From Cladocopium goreaui (taxonomy: Eukaryota > Sar > Dinophyceae > Suessiales > Symbiodiniaceae): a DNA stretch of 64,000 nt. Numbering within the stretch: the first letter of the stretch is position 1; every line of letters starts with the position of its first letter. Positions 1-10,187 of the stretch are shown piece after piece. The DNA lies in assembly GCA_947184155.2 (NCBI GenBank), contig CAMXCT020001647.1:62001-126000 (forward strand), written 5' to 3'. Position numbers and translations under genes: made by a program. A model generated the notes under the pieces. The model ran no database searches. It saw only the letters and a program-made list of their open reading frames with translations, and was not told where the DNA came from.

Positions 1-1155
1 TCTGCACTTTGCTCCATCTGCTGCTTCACTGCATCCAGAACCGCTGTTAAATCCAAAACATATTGCCTCACCCGCCGGATTTGATGCCGTGCCGCCCAGC
101 TTAAAGATATGGTTCGGCACCCTCACCTTGCCTTTTCCGCCTTTCTTACCTCCTTTGTTCTTGATCCATGGCTTCTGGACCTGCAAATTGGCTCCTTTTC
201 CTCCATGGCTGACAGAAGGCTTTGTAATCTTCGTCGGGCTGGGCGTGGCATCCTTCTTTGCTATGAGAGGCAGCAATGAGAAAGAAACACGATAACTCTG
301 GAGACTCTCCATGAGCTTTGTATCAAGCGCTAAGTTTCCCATCTCATCTCTCTTTGGCTGTACGCCTTCCTCCAACAACATCTGCCACACTGTTCGATCA
401 GCTGTCACCAATTGACTCACTGTGGTCCTCGCGTACCCTGTTGGTGGGTCCCTGTGCAAATGGCCAAAGAGAGTTGTGAGGTACCTGGTGTAACTCTCAT
501 GGGTGATGAGATCTGCAAACACCAGTGCTATGCCGCGCCGCTGGAAAGCTTCTTGTACTTGGAGTGCTGAGGTGACAGTCATGTCTGGTGTATCATGCTT
601 TTCCTTCACAACCAGGCTCTCTGCAGAGATATCCAACTGTTTCATGGGCGACTTCTGGTTCAAAACTTCATGAGTCCTCGAGATACATTTTTCCGGAGGG
701 ATGTATTTGATTTCATTGAGTTGCATCATGCTGGCCGTGGTGTCCAAAAGTGCATGGCCAGGTTCCAGTGGGCCTTCTATGAGGAGGCCTGTCAATCTCT
801 GCTTGATCGCCCTCATTTTGGTCTCACGCTCCGCCACCGGCACCTTCTTTATGGAAGAAGCGTCGGGTGTATTCACTTGGTCCTGCAAGGACGCCAGAAC
901 AATTGTTTGACTCTCGAAGAGCAGCCTCTTGGCACCTGCGACATCTGCTATGGTGGCACCTGTCAACAATTGGCTTGTGACCCAAGTCTCGAACGCCTCA
1001 TCTGCTATGTTCTGTCCTGGTTGGCCATGTGCGTATGCAAAGGTTCCAAAAGTCTGCAACCCTGTCCTTTTCAAACTGCGCTTGAGCTCCTCCGATAGCT
1101 TCAAATCGATGGTGCGCTGCACAAATTGCGCTTCTGAATCCAGTAAGCTCGCCAT
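1..1155 (-). CDS. DIRS-type retroelement Gag-like protein (partial, runs off window edge)
   Basis: On the minus strand an ATG at 1155 opens 385 codons with no stop to base 1, so the C-terminus is outside the window. The middle of the protein aligns by eye with the Gag-like ORF at 5603-6388: an RR-A-F helix region, a PP-G-R motif and a QL-AD motif fall in the same order and spacing. A Lys/Gly-rich stretch (KNKGGKKGGKGK) follows. At the edge is the beginning of a Cys-rich finger (CFGFN...C...C), the same module that ends the other Gag. The family is inferred from this match and from the tyrosine recombinase ORF 450 bp upstream on the same strand. The frame is clean, unlike the other copies here, so this may be the youngest DIRS-like element in the window. 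The nucleic-acid-binding capsid role is inference. Confidence 0.72.
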   Translation of the reverse strand, partial: MASLLDSEAQFVQRTIDLKLSEELKRSLKRTGLQTFGTFAYAHGQPGQNIADEAFETWVTSQLLTGATIADVAGAKRLLFESQTIVLASLQDQVNTPDASSIKKVPVAERETKMRAIKQRLTGLLIEGPLEPGHALLDTTASMMQLNEIKYIPPEKCISRTHEVLNQKSPMKQLDISAESLVVKEKHDTPDMTVTSALQVQEAFQRRGIALVFADLITHESYTRYLTTLFGHLHRDPPTGYARTTVSQLVTADRTVWQMLLEEGVQPKRDEMGNLALDTKLMESLQSYRVSFSLLPLIAKKDATPSPTKITKPSVSHGGKGANLQVQKPWIKNKGGKKGGKGKVRVPNHIFKLGGTASNPAGEAICFGFNSGSGCSEAADGAKCR

Positions 1156-1603
1156 TGATCACAAGCTACAAGGTGCACACTAATGAAAGCTGTTTGACAA
1201 GTGTCACATCGTTCACCAATCAACCTGAAAGTCGTGACAGGTTCTGAGAAAAAGTCTTTCCAAGTGCATTCATTTCCATATAAAACAAAACAGTTCATGA
1301 ATGAAAGCTTCAAAAATGAAAGTGGGCCATGACTCAAACTCAGTAGCATTACTACCATCACATCTTCCTCACGAGCCACGCTCCATGAATCCATAAATTC
1401 ACTCTCAATCAATCTTTCGAATTTTCAACACTCATGTCAGCACTACATGTCTTGCAAATCTGCAACAAAATAACTCATACCCTTTCTCTTTCCAATCCAA
1501 TCTTGACATGTGCAATCATGCTGCCATGCAGCCAATGAGGTGCCACGCAACCTAACCCTTGCACCAGAGTGTGCCAAGACTCACCATGTGAGAGCACACT
1601 TTT
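1156..1603. other. Spacer between recombinase and Gag-like ORFs
   Basis: About 450 bp between the stop of the tyrosine recombinase and the start of the Gag-like ORF on the minus strand. A 103-codon minus frame (1101-1412) overlaps the Gag start in another phase and has no recognisable motif. I see no repeat or promoter motif that I can support. Confidence 0.5.
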
Positions 1604-3859
1604 TTATACTGCAGGTTTCGGCAAGAGTCCGTCTTTCGTCGCATTGGTTTTACAGCGACGGCAAACGTCAACCGTGTCAAATCTCTCCACGGTCTTGTAG
1701 TTGTTGTTCAAAGCTCCGCCGCATGAAATGACCTTGGTTGCCAGGCCTCCCTTCACTCCAGAGTCAACGTAGTGCACCAAGTGTGACACTTTGTGCATCA
1801 CAAATTTCCCCTCCAGAGGGCCAGCTGCAACGTGCCTATAGCACTTGGGTGCTGGTGGCACTATCTCCTCTTCGGAGTCAGAACCTTCCAACGACTCAGA
1901 GCCATCTGACGAGGCACTACAAGCCTCTTCACACAGTTGGCTGTCGGCCACCGGAACTTCCATATCCAGCTCCTGACATGCAGCATCATCTTCGACCTTG
2001 ATCACTTCTGCATCTGGCAACTCAGGTGCTTCAGCAACAGGCATGGCCACTGGGTAATACCCGCTTCGAGGCGCGTCAGGCAGAAACTCTCCTCTGTATA
2101 TCTGCAGAACAACTTCTTGAAGGCGTGAAACCGCACCTATTGACAAGTCCCTTGCATAGACAGCACTTGAATCTGTGTATGCACTCACATGCCGCCCCAA
2201 AATGGACTTGTCCTGAGCCGCCATGCCTGCTTTCGCCGCCCAAGAGAGGACTGTCGCTTTGAGTGAGTGCGACGACAACTTTGGCCCGCTCTCCTTGTCA
2301 TGCGTCATGTTCTCACCGAGCATGACTCTCAAAAACCTTGATACCTCTTGTGAGGTAAGGCCCCTTTTGCAGTGGCTGTTCCCATCTGCACCCGGCGGTC
2401 TGAACAAAGGTCCACCGATATGGCCTTCCAGGCTGAGGCCATAGTCTTTGAAGGCCATCTTCGCAGCCGTGATCCACTCTCGCCCTTGCACACCTATGGC
2501 TGGCAGAACCACGGGCAACAACCTGGATTTCTGAGATGCTGTCCTCGAGGTCTTGTGCGTCCTCGTTGTAATCTCAAGATATCCTCCTTCTGGACCCAAA
2601 TCAATGAAAACGTCTTCAATGTTTTGCAAATCACTGTGCCGACATCTCCCATACAGGGCTACAAGGAGGTATGCAGCAACTGCCCTGTCAACCACATTGC
2701 AATCTGTAGCATCCAACAATTCATGCAGCATGAGAACCTGCCTGATCGTGAGCACCAACGCCTGTTTCAACGGCGCCTTGACGGCATGCATCAGGTCAGC
2801 CAGTCCTTTCAACCTTTTGCTATTGCAAATGCTCTCCAAATCGTTGAAGCCAAAGACAGGAAATGCATATGCACATGCTGACAGAAAACTTGAACCCTTT
2901 GTGGGAGCCGCTCCAGTTTCTCTCAACTCCTTCAAATACTGCCATGCCTCCTGCTCCTCAAAGGGCCTGCCATCATTGTCAGAACACTCCGCCCTCCAGC
3001 GCAGGAATTTCAACAAGGAGTTTGCCCTGGTGATAGCTGTGGTCCTAGATCTGATACCAATCACAGCTTCAATAGTTTCAAAGGCCCCTCGCTTCTGATC
3101 ATCCATGTTCCCAAAACTGATGATGTCCCTGCCCGTTGAGGATGCCAGCATGTTCACCCTGATAATGCAAAACCATTTTTCCACTGCTGTTTCCAGAAGA
3201 CCAGTGCGTTGCTGATGAAATGACAAGTCAGACACCGCAGTTAAAGCATGTTCGAAAAAGGCTCCAACCAGCTCTGGACGTTTTGCCGTCTGCTCATGCA
3301 AGTCTTCCAAGGTCTCTGCAACAGACTCCAGGTTGTAATTGACCCAAATTCTTGGCTGCTGGAAAACATGCTGAATACCAGTTGCAGGTTTCTGAAAAAC
3401 CTTCTTGAAAACTCCACGCTCCCAAGGCATCTTAACAGTCAACTGACCCTTTGTGCCCAAGTATGCATGCGACAGCAGTTGCTCAAAGCTGGATTCCGAA
3501 ATCACCGGCCCTCTTGGCACCTGACTTGCACCCAATGCCAAAGCCGCACAATTCCTGGAAACCCGTTGTGCCTGACCATGATTTGGACCTGTGGTTGAAT
3601 CCATTGGCAACTCCTGTCTACCAAGTTCACCGTCACCAAAAGCAATGTCATCTAAGGCACAACGACCTGACAAAAAATCTGAGGTCTCGGCATTTCCAAG
3701 CTGTTCGGGCACACTCACACTGAGGTCATCGCTGACAGGCATGTTGTCAGTATCTTCTGGAGACGCACCTTCAGAGGTCCTGTACTCCGTCAATGTTTTC
3801 ACCCTCCATGGCATGATTCTCAAATGCCTCTTCAGACTCACTAGTGTCAGAAGGCTCAC
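1604..3859 (-). CDS. Tyrosine recombinase of a DIRS/Crypton-like element
   Basis: A 751-codon open frame; its first codon is GTG (3859-3857) and the first ATG is residue 16, so the start is uncertain. Residues ~195-360 look like the core-binding helices. The catalytic domain follows: Arg I in YGRCRHSD (~405-407), HSLKAT (His ~531, Lys ~534 where Arg II is usual), LGRHV (His ~557) and the nucleophile in SSAVYARD (Tyr ~568). This order is that of phage-integrase-like recombinases that join circular cDNA of DIRS elements. The C-terminus adds an acidic Ser/Glu tail (~615-665) and a Cys-rich end (CRRC ~733-736). It lies upstream of the Gag-like ORF on the same strand, the reverse of DIRS-1 order. 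No internal stop or frameshift is seen. Activity is not proven because of the Lys replacement. Confidence 0.82.
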   Translation of the reverse strand: MSLLTLVSLKRHLRIMPWRVKTLTEYRTSEGASPEDTDNMPVSDDLSVSVPEQLGNAETSDFLSGRCALDDIAFGDGELGRQELPMDSTTGPNHGQAQRVSRNCAALALGASQVPRGPVISESSFEQLLSHAYLGTKGQLTVKMPWERGVFKKVFQKPATGIQHVFQQPRIWVNYNLESVAETLEDLHEQTAKRPELVGAFFEHALTAVSDLSFHQQRTGLLETAVEKWFCIIRVNMLASSTGRDIISFGNMDDQKRGAFETIEAVIGIRSRTTAITRANSLLKFLRWRAECSDNDGRPFEEQEAWQYLKELRETGAAPTKGSSFLSACAYAFPVFGFNDLESICNSKRLKGLADLMHAVKAPLKQALVLTIRQVLMLHELLDATDCNVVDRAVAAYLLVALYGRCRHSDLQNIEDVFIDLGPEGGYLEITTRTHKTSRTASQKSRLLPVVLPAIGVQGREWITAAKMAFKDYGLSLEGHIGGPLFRPPGADGNSHCKRGLTSQEVSRFLRVMLGENMTHDKESGPKLSSHSLKATVLSWAAKAGMAAQDKSILGRHVSAYTDSSAVYARDLSIGAVSRLQEVVLQIYRGEFLPDAPRSGYYPVAMPVAEAPELPDAEVIKVEDDAACQELDMEVPVADSQLCEEACSASSDGSESLEGSDSEEEIVPPAPKCYRHVAAGPLEGKFVMHKVSHLVHYVDSGVKGGLATKVISCGGALNNNYKTVERFDTVDVCRRCKTNATKDGLLPKPAV

Positions 3860-4163
3860 TACTGCCAGAAAATTCTAGGTCCCAGTCTCCCCCACCTTGT
3901 CCGACGGCTGGCTGCAACGTTGGCTGCACTGGTGGTGTTGGCACTGAAAAAGACCCAAAATACTGAATTCTGACAGCTGTAGCGTTGAGAAGGAGGTCCC
4001 TGGTGTCAAGCAGCAAATAAACACAAGTACGTAAATAACGATGGGATTCCGCAGGAGTCAAAAATGCCAAAATGATGGATTGAAGGCCAAACCACCCTGG
4101 AATATGGACAATGAACCCTTCCTGAGGATCACACTCGGAAAATCTGTCAAGGCTGATCCACAT
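3771..4163 (-). CDS. Acidic ORF overlapping the recombinase N-terminus
   Basis: A 130-codon minus-strand frame overlapping the recombinase frame by 89 bp in a different phase. It ends in a Ser/Glu/Asp-rich stretch (SGSSEPSDTSESEEAFEN) whose composition resembles the first 50 residues of the recombinase ORF (SEGASPEDTDN). The simplest reading is that the recombinase had a longer acidic N-terminus and that one indel near 3780-3860 split it. A short overlapping upstream ORF is the alternative. The N-terminal half has no recognised motif. Confidence 0.35.
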   Translation of the reverse strand: MWISLDRFSECDPQEGFIVHIPGWFGLQSIILAFLTPAESHRYLRTCVYLLLDTRDLLLNATAVRIQYFGSFSVPTPPVQPTLQPAVGQGGGDWDLEFSGSSEPSDTSESEEAFENHAMEGENIDGVQDL

Positions 4164-4609
4164 TCACGACTCCAAACAAAAGCCACCCAATGCAAATGCA
4201 AGCTGAAATGAAGCCACTTGAAAAAACCAGGAAATCACGAATGCCAGACTGAGCTGAAACGACCGGCACAGGTCGCAGAGCGAGGGGAGCCGATGCAGCT
4301 ACCCTCCCCCGCGCGCGCGCTCCCATGGAGCAACCTCTTGTCCAATAAGGATAGAGGCTACCCGCCACCCAACCCTGCTGAGCCATACGTCACGACGTGA
4401 CATTGAATCCATTCAAACCTGATTGTATAGTAACATAGCTGCAAGAAACCTGTTCAGTGAAGAAAACGTCGAGATTGAAAAACCACTGCAAGAAGTTGAT
4501 TCCCATGTTGAAGTCGCTTCCAAAGTAAAAGGTTCAAGCAAAACACCTGTCCAAAAAATGACTGTTGTAATTGCAAGCACAAAGAAACTTCGAGTGATCC
4601 CACAGAGAA
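4164..4609. other. Spacer before the assembly gap
   Basis: About 450 bp with no supportable gene. It contains a short (GC)5 run at 4311-4320. Short open frames on both strands have no recognisable features. Confidence 0.4.
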
Positions 4610-4709
4610 NNNNNNNNNNNNNNNNNNNNNNNNNNNNNNNNNNNNNNNNNNNNNNNNNNNNNNNNNNNNNNNNNNNNNNNNNNNNNNNNNNNNNNNNNNN
4701 NNNNNNNNN
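4610..4709. other. Assembly gap of 100 N
   Basis: Exactly 100 undetermined bases. The right side abuts directly on a 15-bp tandem array, so the gap probably hides more of that array. A run of exactly 100 N usually means unknown length. Confidence 0.98.
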
Positions 4710-5423
4710 CTGTGTGTAAAAGCGTCTGTGTGTAAAAGCGTCTGTGTGTAAAAGCGCCTGTGTGTAAAAGCTTCTGTGTGTAAAAGCCTCTGTGTGTAAA
4801 AGCTTCTGTGTGTAAAAGCCTCTGTGTGTGAAAGCGTTGTGTGTAAAAGTGTCTGTGTGTAAAAGTGTCTGTGTGTAAAAGCGTCTGTGTGTAAAAGCGT
4901 CTGTGTGTAAAAGCGTCTGTGTGTAAAAATATTTGTGTGTAAAAGTGTTGGTGTGTAAAAGTGTCTGTGTGTAAAAGCGTCTGTGTGTAAACGTGTTTGT
5001 GTGTAAAAGTCTCTGTGTGTATTTGCGTCTGTGTGTAAAAGCCTTATGCGTGTAAAGTCTCTGCTGTGTAAAAGTGTTTGTGCTGTAAAAGTTCTGTGTG
5101 TAAAAAAGTCTCTGTGTGTAAAAGCGTCTGTGTGTAAAGCTGTGTGTAAAAGTCTCTGTGTGTAAAAGCGTCTGTGTGTAAAAGCGTCTGTGTGTAAAAA
5201 TATTTGTGTGTAAAAGTGTTGGTGTGTAAAAGTGTCTGTGTGTAAAAGCGTCTGTGTGTAAACGTGTTTGTGTGTAAAAGTCTCTGTGTGTATTTGCGTC
5301 TGTGTGTAAAAGCGTCTGTGTGTAAAAGCTCTGTGTGTAAAAGCTTCCGTGTGTAAAAGCCTCTGTGTGTATAATAAAAGCGTCTGTCTGTAAACAGTTC
5401 TGTGTGTAAAAGCGTCTGTCTGC
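4710..5423. repeat. 15-bp tandem array (TGTGTGTAAAAGCGT)
   Basis: About 45 degenerate copies of a 15-bp unit, with variants in the last three bases (CGT, CTT, TGT, CCT). A higher-order pattern is visible: a block of several units, including ones with AAAAATATT and a TATTTGCG interruption, recurs at about 4915-5030 and 5185-5300. Long minus-strand frames reading HTDAFTHRRFYTQ are a by-product of a period divisible by three, not genes. Confidence 0.93.
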
Positions 5424-5602
5424 AACTTTACGAAAGATACGATGCAAACTATTGTCTTGTACTTGTAATATATTGTTTTGAAACTACTCTTCTCGTCTGC
5501 CTATAATACATCTTCAATATATTGTCTTGTAATTTAGTGTCTCCATACTAGCAACAGAAGACTTTGCTCGTCTACGCTCTCGGGCCATCCGTCGTCTAGT
5601 TG

Positions 5603-6388
5603 ATGACAATCGCCTACGTTGGGTGGATTGGTCCAAGTGCACGTCAGGAGCTTGCTGGGGACAAGAAGGAACATACTTTTACGGTCAGCAATGGCACGAT
5701 CAAGGTGGATTCCAAGCCTCAGGAAGTCCAAGCTGACACTGCAACAGATGTGCTCATGCAGTATGCCTTGATGCGCAGGGCTCTGGCCTTTGATCAGGCG
5801 AATTTGATTGAGTTCACAAAGTTCATGAAGTGGTCAGACAGATTGATGAAGGCAGGATTGGACAAGCCTCCGCCAGGGTTCCAGAGGCCCTCCATCAAAC
5901 AGCTCATGGCAGCAGACACCAAGTTATTTGAGGAGATGGTGGATCTCACTCGACAAGGGATCACTCCTAAAGGGCGACCATTAAATCTGGTTTTGGACCA
6001 GTGCATGGCGATGCATGAGGTGGCAATGTTAATTCAGCCCAGGCAGTTTTCCAGAAGTGAGTCAACGTATGAGAAGGTGAAAGGCGGCGGATCACGTGGA
6101 GGACCTTCCCCATACTCCAAGGGCAAAGGCAAGGGGAAAGGAAAGTCCAAATCAAAGGGTCCTAATGTGTTCACTCGCATGCCACATGAGCTTATTGGAT
6201 GCAACCCCAGGTCGCGAAAGGTGAAAATTTTTGTTTCTCCTTCAATTTGGGACGATGTAATGGGAAAGTTGACAAAGGACGTTGTCCCAGGGGTTTGCAT
6301 GTTTGTTGTGTGCTCCACAATGCGGTGGAGCTCATGCAGCTATTACTTGCGAGAAGTTGCTGTCGAAGAACGGCAAAAACTGAAGTGA
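5603..6388 (+). pseudogene. DIRS-type Gag-like protein with CCCH-like finger, frameshifted
   Basis: From ATG 5603 one frame carries a Gag-like helical domain matching the edge ORF (PPPGFQRPS, QLMAAD, PLNLVLD) and a basic tail (KGKGKGKGKSKSKG, ~6118-6160). The Cys/His finger is spread over all three frames. The second frame reads CFSFNLGRC...GRCPRGLHVC from about 6225. The third reads CGGAHAAITCEKLL and stops at 6381. Two small indels (~6222 and ~6305) therefore disrupt the finger; the first frame runs on to 6388. The role would be a nucleic-acid-binding Gag protein of the element that continues to 10187. Upstream, 5424-5602 is unremarkable AT-rich sequence. Confidence 0.68.
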
Positions 6389-6392
6389 GGTT

Positions 6393-8160
6393 TTGCATGG
6401 AACTAACCAGCGTATGAAGGGTGATGGTGAATGTATTGATTTGATCCCTGACAGACTGGTTGAATTAGAAGTTGGAACCGAAGTTGTTCCACAATTGGTC
6501 ACAGGACCCAGTGACCAGGCCACAGAACCCAATGGCCAATTAATGAAGCCTTCCGGGGCTCTCGCGTCAGAACTGACCGAGAAGGTGGAACCCTCAGTGG
6601 GCTCCAATGTAAGTAGATGGGCCCCACCCTCTGAGGGTGCGGGGTTTGCCCAGACAGTCGATGCGAACTGTCAGCCTCCGATGTGTGGGGTCAATGAAGT
6701 GATTGGGACAGTCGATGTGCACTGTTCGCCTCCGATGTGTGGGGCAAGTGAAACCAATGAGACAGTCGATGTGCACTGTCTGCCTCCGATGTGTGGGGCG
6801 TCAATTTTGACACAAGGCGAGGTGAGTCGCCAGGGCGACGTGAGTCGCCAGCCTCCGATGTGTGGGGCATCCAATTGGACACAAGGCGAGGTGAGTCGCC
6901 AGCCTCCGATGTGTGGGGCGCCAGATTTGGCAGAGGGCGAGGTGAGTCGCCAGCCTCCGATGTGTGGGGCGCCAAATCTGGCACAAGGCGAGGTGAGTCG
7001 CCAGGGCGAGGTGAGTCGCCGGCCTCCGATGTGTGGGGCGCCTCCAATGTGTGGGGCAGAAGATTTTGATGATTCTTTTTTCGGTGAAAATCCTGGCTTG
7101 GATAGTTGCCCAGTTTTGCCTGTGCGGGAACCTGTTTCACAAAATGATCTTAAACCCCTCAAGAAAGCTATTTTTATTGAGCTTTGTGCAGGGTCGGCCA
7201 AACTCTCAGCAGCTTGTGCTCGGGCGGGCCGGCCTAACAGCAGTTGCAGTGGACCAGCATTCAAACCGACACCGTCCTCACCATCATGTTATGAATTTGG
7301 ATCTTTCAGACGAAGGTTCATGGCAACTGCTAAGACGTATTTGTGAGACACATGACGTTATTTGGGTACATATATTGCACCTCCTTGTGGTACTGCCTCC
7401 CGTGCTAGAGATCGTCCTCTTTCTTCGACACGGTTTGGCCCCAGGCCTTTACGATCAGCACAGTTTCCTATGGGATTACCGGGACTTTACGGGTCAGATT
7501 TGGAGCGTGTGCAACTTGCCAATCGTATTTATTTGTTGGCAGCTGATTTTTGCGCATGGCTATCCAACAGGAATATTGACTGGTCAGTGGAGAACCCTGG
7601 ACGTTCTTATTTGTGGGAGTTGCCGTGCTTTATTCGACTTCGTTCTTTGGCTTTATTTTACGATTTTGACAGTTGCATGCATGGTGGTGAGCGAGCAAAA
7701 TTTACGAGCTTTCTCTCCACGTCTCCGGCTTTGGGAGCGCTATGTCTACGATGCGATGGTTCCCACGACCATTTGCCATGGGGAGTATTGCCGGATGGCA
7801 CTTTTTCTACTGCTGCTGAGGCTGAATACCCTACTTTGTTGTGCTCTCGCCTAGCCGAGGCCGTGGTTGCGTCTGCTGTGACGCGTGGATACTCTATGCC
7901 TGAGACCATTGAACAGTCCGACCACTTGCAGCTGAATGCGATGGCAGTACATCGACAGGCCACTAAGTCGATGCCGCAGTATCTCTCCGAGTTTGCCTAT
8001 GTGACTGAAGTGCTGGTGACAAAGTCCGAGCCGGTGTTGGATCACAAGGGCAAGCTTATACAACCCTTCCATTTTGTGCCTGCTGGCGCTAAGCGTCTTA
8101 AGACAGTACGTAAGCGAGTTGGGAAGGATTTCTGGTATTTTGATGTTTGGAGTTTATAGA
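6393..8160 (+). pseudogene. Retroelement-encoded cytosine-5 DNA methyltransferase-like domain, frameshifted
   Basis: Directly after the Gag-like stop, a frame opens that holds a Val/Glu-rich linker, an eight-copy PPMCGA repeat and then methyltransferase motifs. Motif I is IELCAGSAKLSAA (~7174-7212); a VDQHSNRH acidic-loop segment comes next; motif IV-like APPCGTASRARD lies at 7377; motif VI-like ENPGRS is near 7590; a late HGGERAKFTSF segment is near 7690. The segments lie in alternating frames. A 4-bp duplication near 7230 (GGCC doubled) and an extra TA near 7372 account for the jumps, and a third indel near 8145 separates this part from the RT. The family call rests on Dcm/DNMT motifs. Catalytic use is uncertain because the Cys sits in APPCGT. 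The copy is not translatable as one protein. Confidence 0.66.
6672..7066 (+). repeat. In-frame PPMCGA tandem repeat in the linker
   Basis: Eight copies of a core CCTCCGATGTGTGGGGC (last copy CCTCCAATG) separated by spacers of variable length, most of which encode GEVSRQ. The spacer DNA itself can fold (GGCGA/TCGCC arms). All copies stay in one frame, so the array expanded while it was coding. It lies between the Gag-like and methyltransferase parts. Confidence 0.9.
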
Positions 8161-10187
8161 ACCCCCCTTCAATTTGTGAACGACGCTCTCTTGCTTCCTC
8201 ATCCATTTGACATGTTTTGCGATGTACCTGACTGTGTGTTGAGATTGATTTTTATGATATTGACCAAGGGTCCTTTGGATATGGCAAAATACAGGATGGG
8301 AAAAATCAGTCAATGGAGAAACTGGTTGGAGGAACTGGCTTCCCAGGAGAGGACACTCCATGACAACATGGACACTGAAGTTGGAATGGTCTTGAAGTCC
8401 AAGAACATTTTGCTCTTGGAAAGGATTGCCAAAGATTTGGATTGGCCGGACAGAGCTATCTTCACAGAGATGTCCCAGGGTTTTTACCTTACAGGGATCC
8501 CGAAACCAACAGGCGTATTTTTGCCAGAGGCGGCTTTGCCAACTATGACAGTGGAACAATTAGAAGAATCCAACAGTATTATCAAGATGCAGCTTTGGGA
8601 TAGGATTTCGAATGCTGAAGCTGACCCGGAAGTATGGGACATCACGGTGAAAGAAGCGGAGGACAATGGTTGGTTGTGTGCCCCTATGAATTTTGAACAG
8701 CTGGAGCAGAAGATGGGTTCGAACTGGGTGCCAGTGCGCAGGTTCGGTATTCAACAGTCCGGCAAGACCAGAGTCATTGACGACTTCAGTGAGAATGGTA
8801 CTAATTCGGCATTTGCGGCACAGGAGAAGATTGACCTGAAGGCGCTGGACCACCTGGCTTGGTGTGGGGCGACGTTGGCAAAAGCTGCTTTTGTATCAAG
8901 GACGGTTGATCTGAAGTTGTCCGACGGTAGTCGCCTATCTGGTCCAGTCCACAGCCTTTGGAACCCCGCCACGGAGAAGATCCTTACGAAGACAGTCGAC
9001 CTCAAGTCGGTCTACAAGCAGCTGGCAATTCACCCGTTGGAAAGGAGGAGGTCAGTGATTTGTATCAAGGATCCGAAGTCGGGACGAGTGTTTGGATTTG
9101 TCAGCAGGACTTTACCTTTCGGAGCAGCTGCTGCCGCAGTTTTGGCTTTCAACAGGGTTGCCCGTTTGGTTTGGAGGATCTTGATAGAAGCGGGTGTTCT
9201 GTGTACCAACTATTTCGATGACTACCTGACTACCCTGTTTTGGATTTTTCGTCGACAGCTGGTGTTACGGTACACGCGATTCGTTCTGTCATGGCGCTGC
9301 TGGGTTTCAAATGCTCAGTTGACAAAGAGATGGAGTTCGAGGAAAGAACGGACATGTTGGGTGTCTGTGTGGACACGTCCAAGGTTAGTGGTGGATCTGT
9401 TTTGATTTCAAATAAACCCTCCAGGGTCAAAAACTTAAGTGGAAACATTGAGGAAGTGATCAGAGCAGGTCGCATCAAGAGCTCAGATGTTGCGAGGCTA
9501 TTTGGACGTCTTCAGTTTGCCGAGCACCAACTATCTGGCAGGATAGGCAAACTGGCCTTGGCCGAATTGAGACACCTGGAGGACTGTAAAGGAAGTGTCT
9601 GGCTTTTGGATGAGGACGCCAAGAGTGAGCTGGACCTTTTGAAATTTCGTTTGTGCCACCATCCACCGCGTAAACTCAACTCTTGTGACCCTGAGGTTCC
9701 GGTGTTCGTTTTTCCAGACGGAGCTTGCGAGCCGGCAGATGACGGGTCGTATTTGTCATCGGTTGGAGGAGTATTGATATGTGGCAGTGTCAAGCAGTAT
9801 TTTGGTGGTCGCTTGGACGGATCTTTGGTGAACAGGTGGATGGATGACAAGAAGAATATTATTGGTTTGGTGGAGCTTTATGCTGTTGTTTTGGCAAGGT
9901 ATCATTGGGACAGTTTATTACGAGGGCGACGAGTGGTATTTTTTGTGGACAACGTTCCTTCGATGAGATCGCTTATTAAAGGTACATCCTCAGAGAAGCA
10001 GTGGAGAGAATTATTGCGGAGACTTGAATTTGTCGAGATGAAGGGACCTACATATTCTTGGTTTGCAAGGGTGCCCTCCGATTCGAATATTGCTGATGGT
10101 CCGAGTCGAGATGATTTTTCTGGTCTCGAACAATTTGAAGCTACAATGCCAGTATGTATATTCTCACGTTCGTTGATTCAGTGGTAA
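8146..10187 (+). pseudogene. DIRS-type reverse transcriptase and RNase H, one frameshift
   Basis: The first frame (to ~9230) has a conserved linker (VYRTPLQFVNDALLL) and then the RT fingers and palm: RRFGIQQSGKTRVIDDFSEN, TVDLKSVYKQLAIHP, TLPFGAAAAAVLAFNR and the catalytic box NYFDDY (9208-9225). A single indel near 9235 moves the rest to another frame (to TAA 10185). It reads the RT connection and an RNase H domain with the expected acidic residues: FPDGACE, ELYAVVLA, FVDNVPS and SNIADGPSR. In DIRS elements these domains copy genomic RNA to DNA and remove the RNA. No recombinase ORF follows within 3 kb, so this copy either lacks one or carries it elsewhere. Four or more frame breaks between 5603 and 10187 make it a dead copy. 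Confidence 0.85.

Noticed and set aside
4413-5447. Long minus-strand ORFs (323-344 codons) rich in FTHRRFYTQ
   Set aside because: They read through the N-gap and a 15-bp tandem array; a period divisible by three gives open frames automatically.
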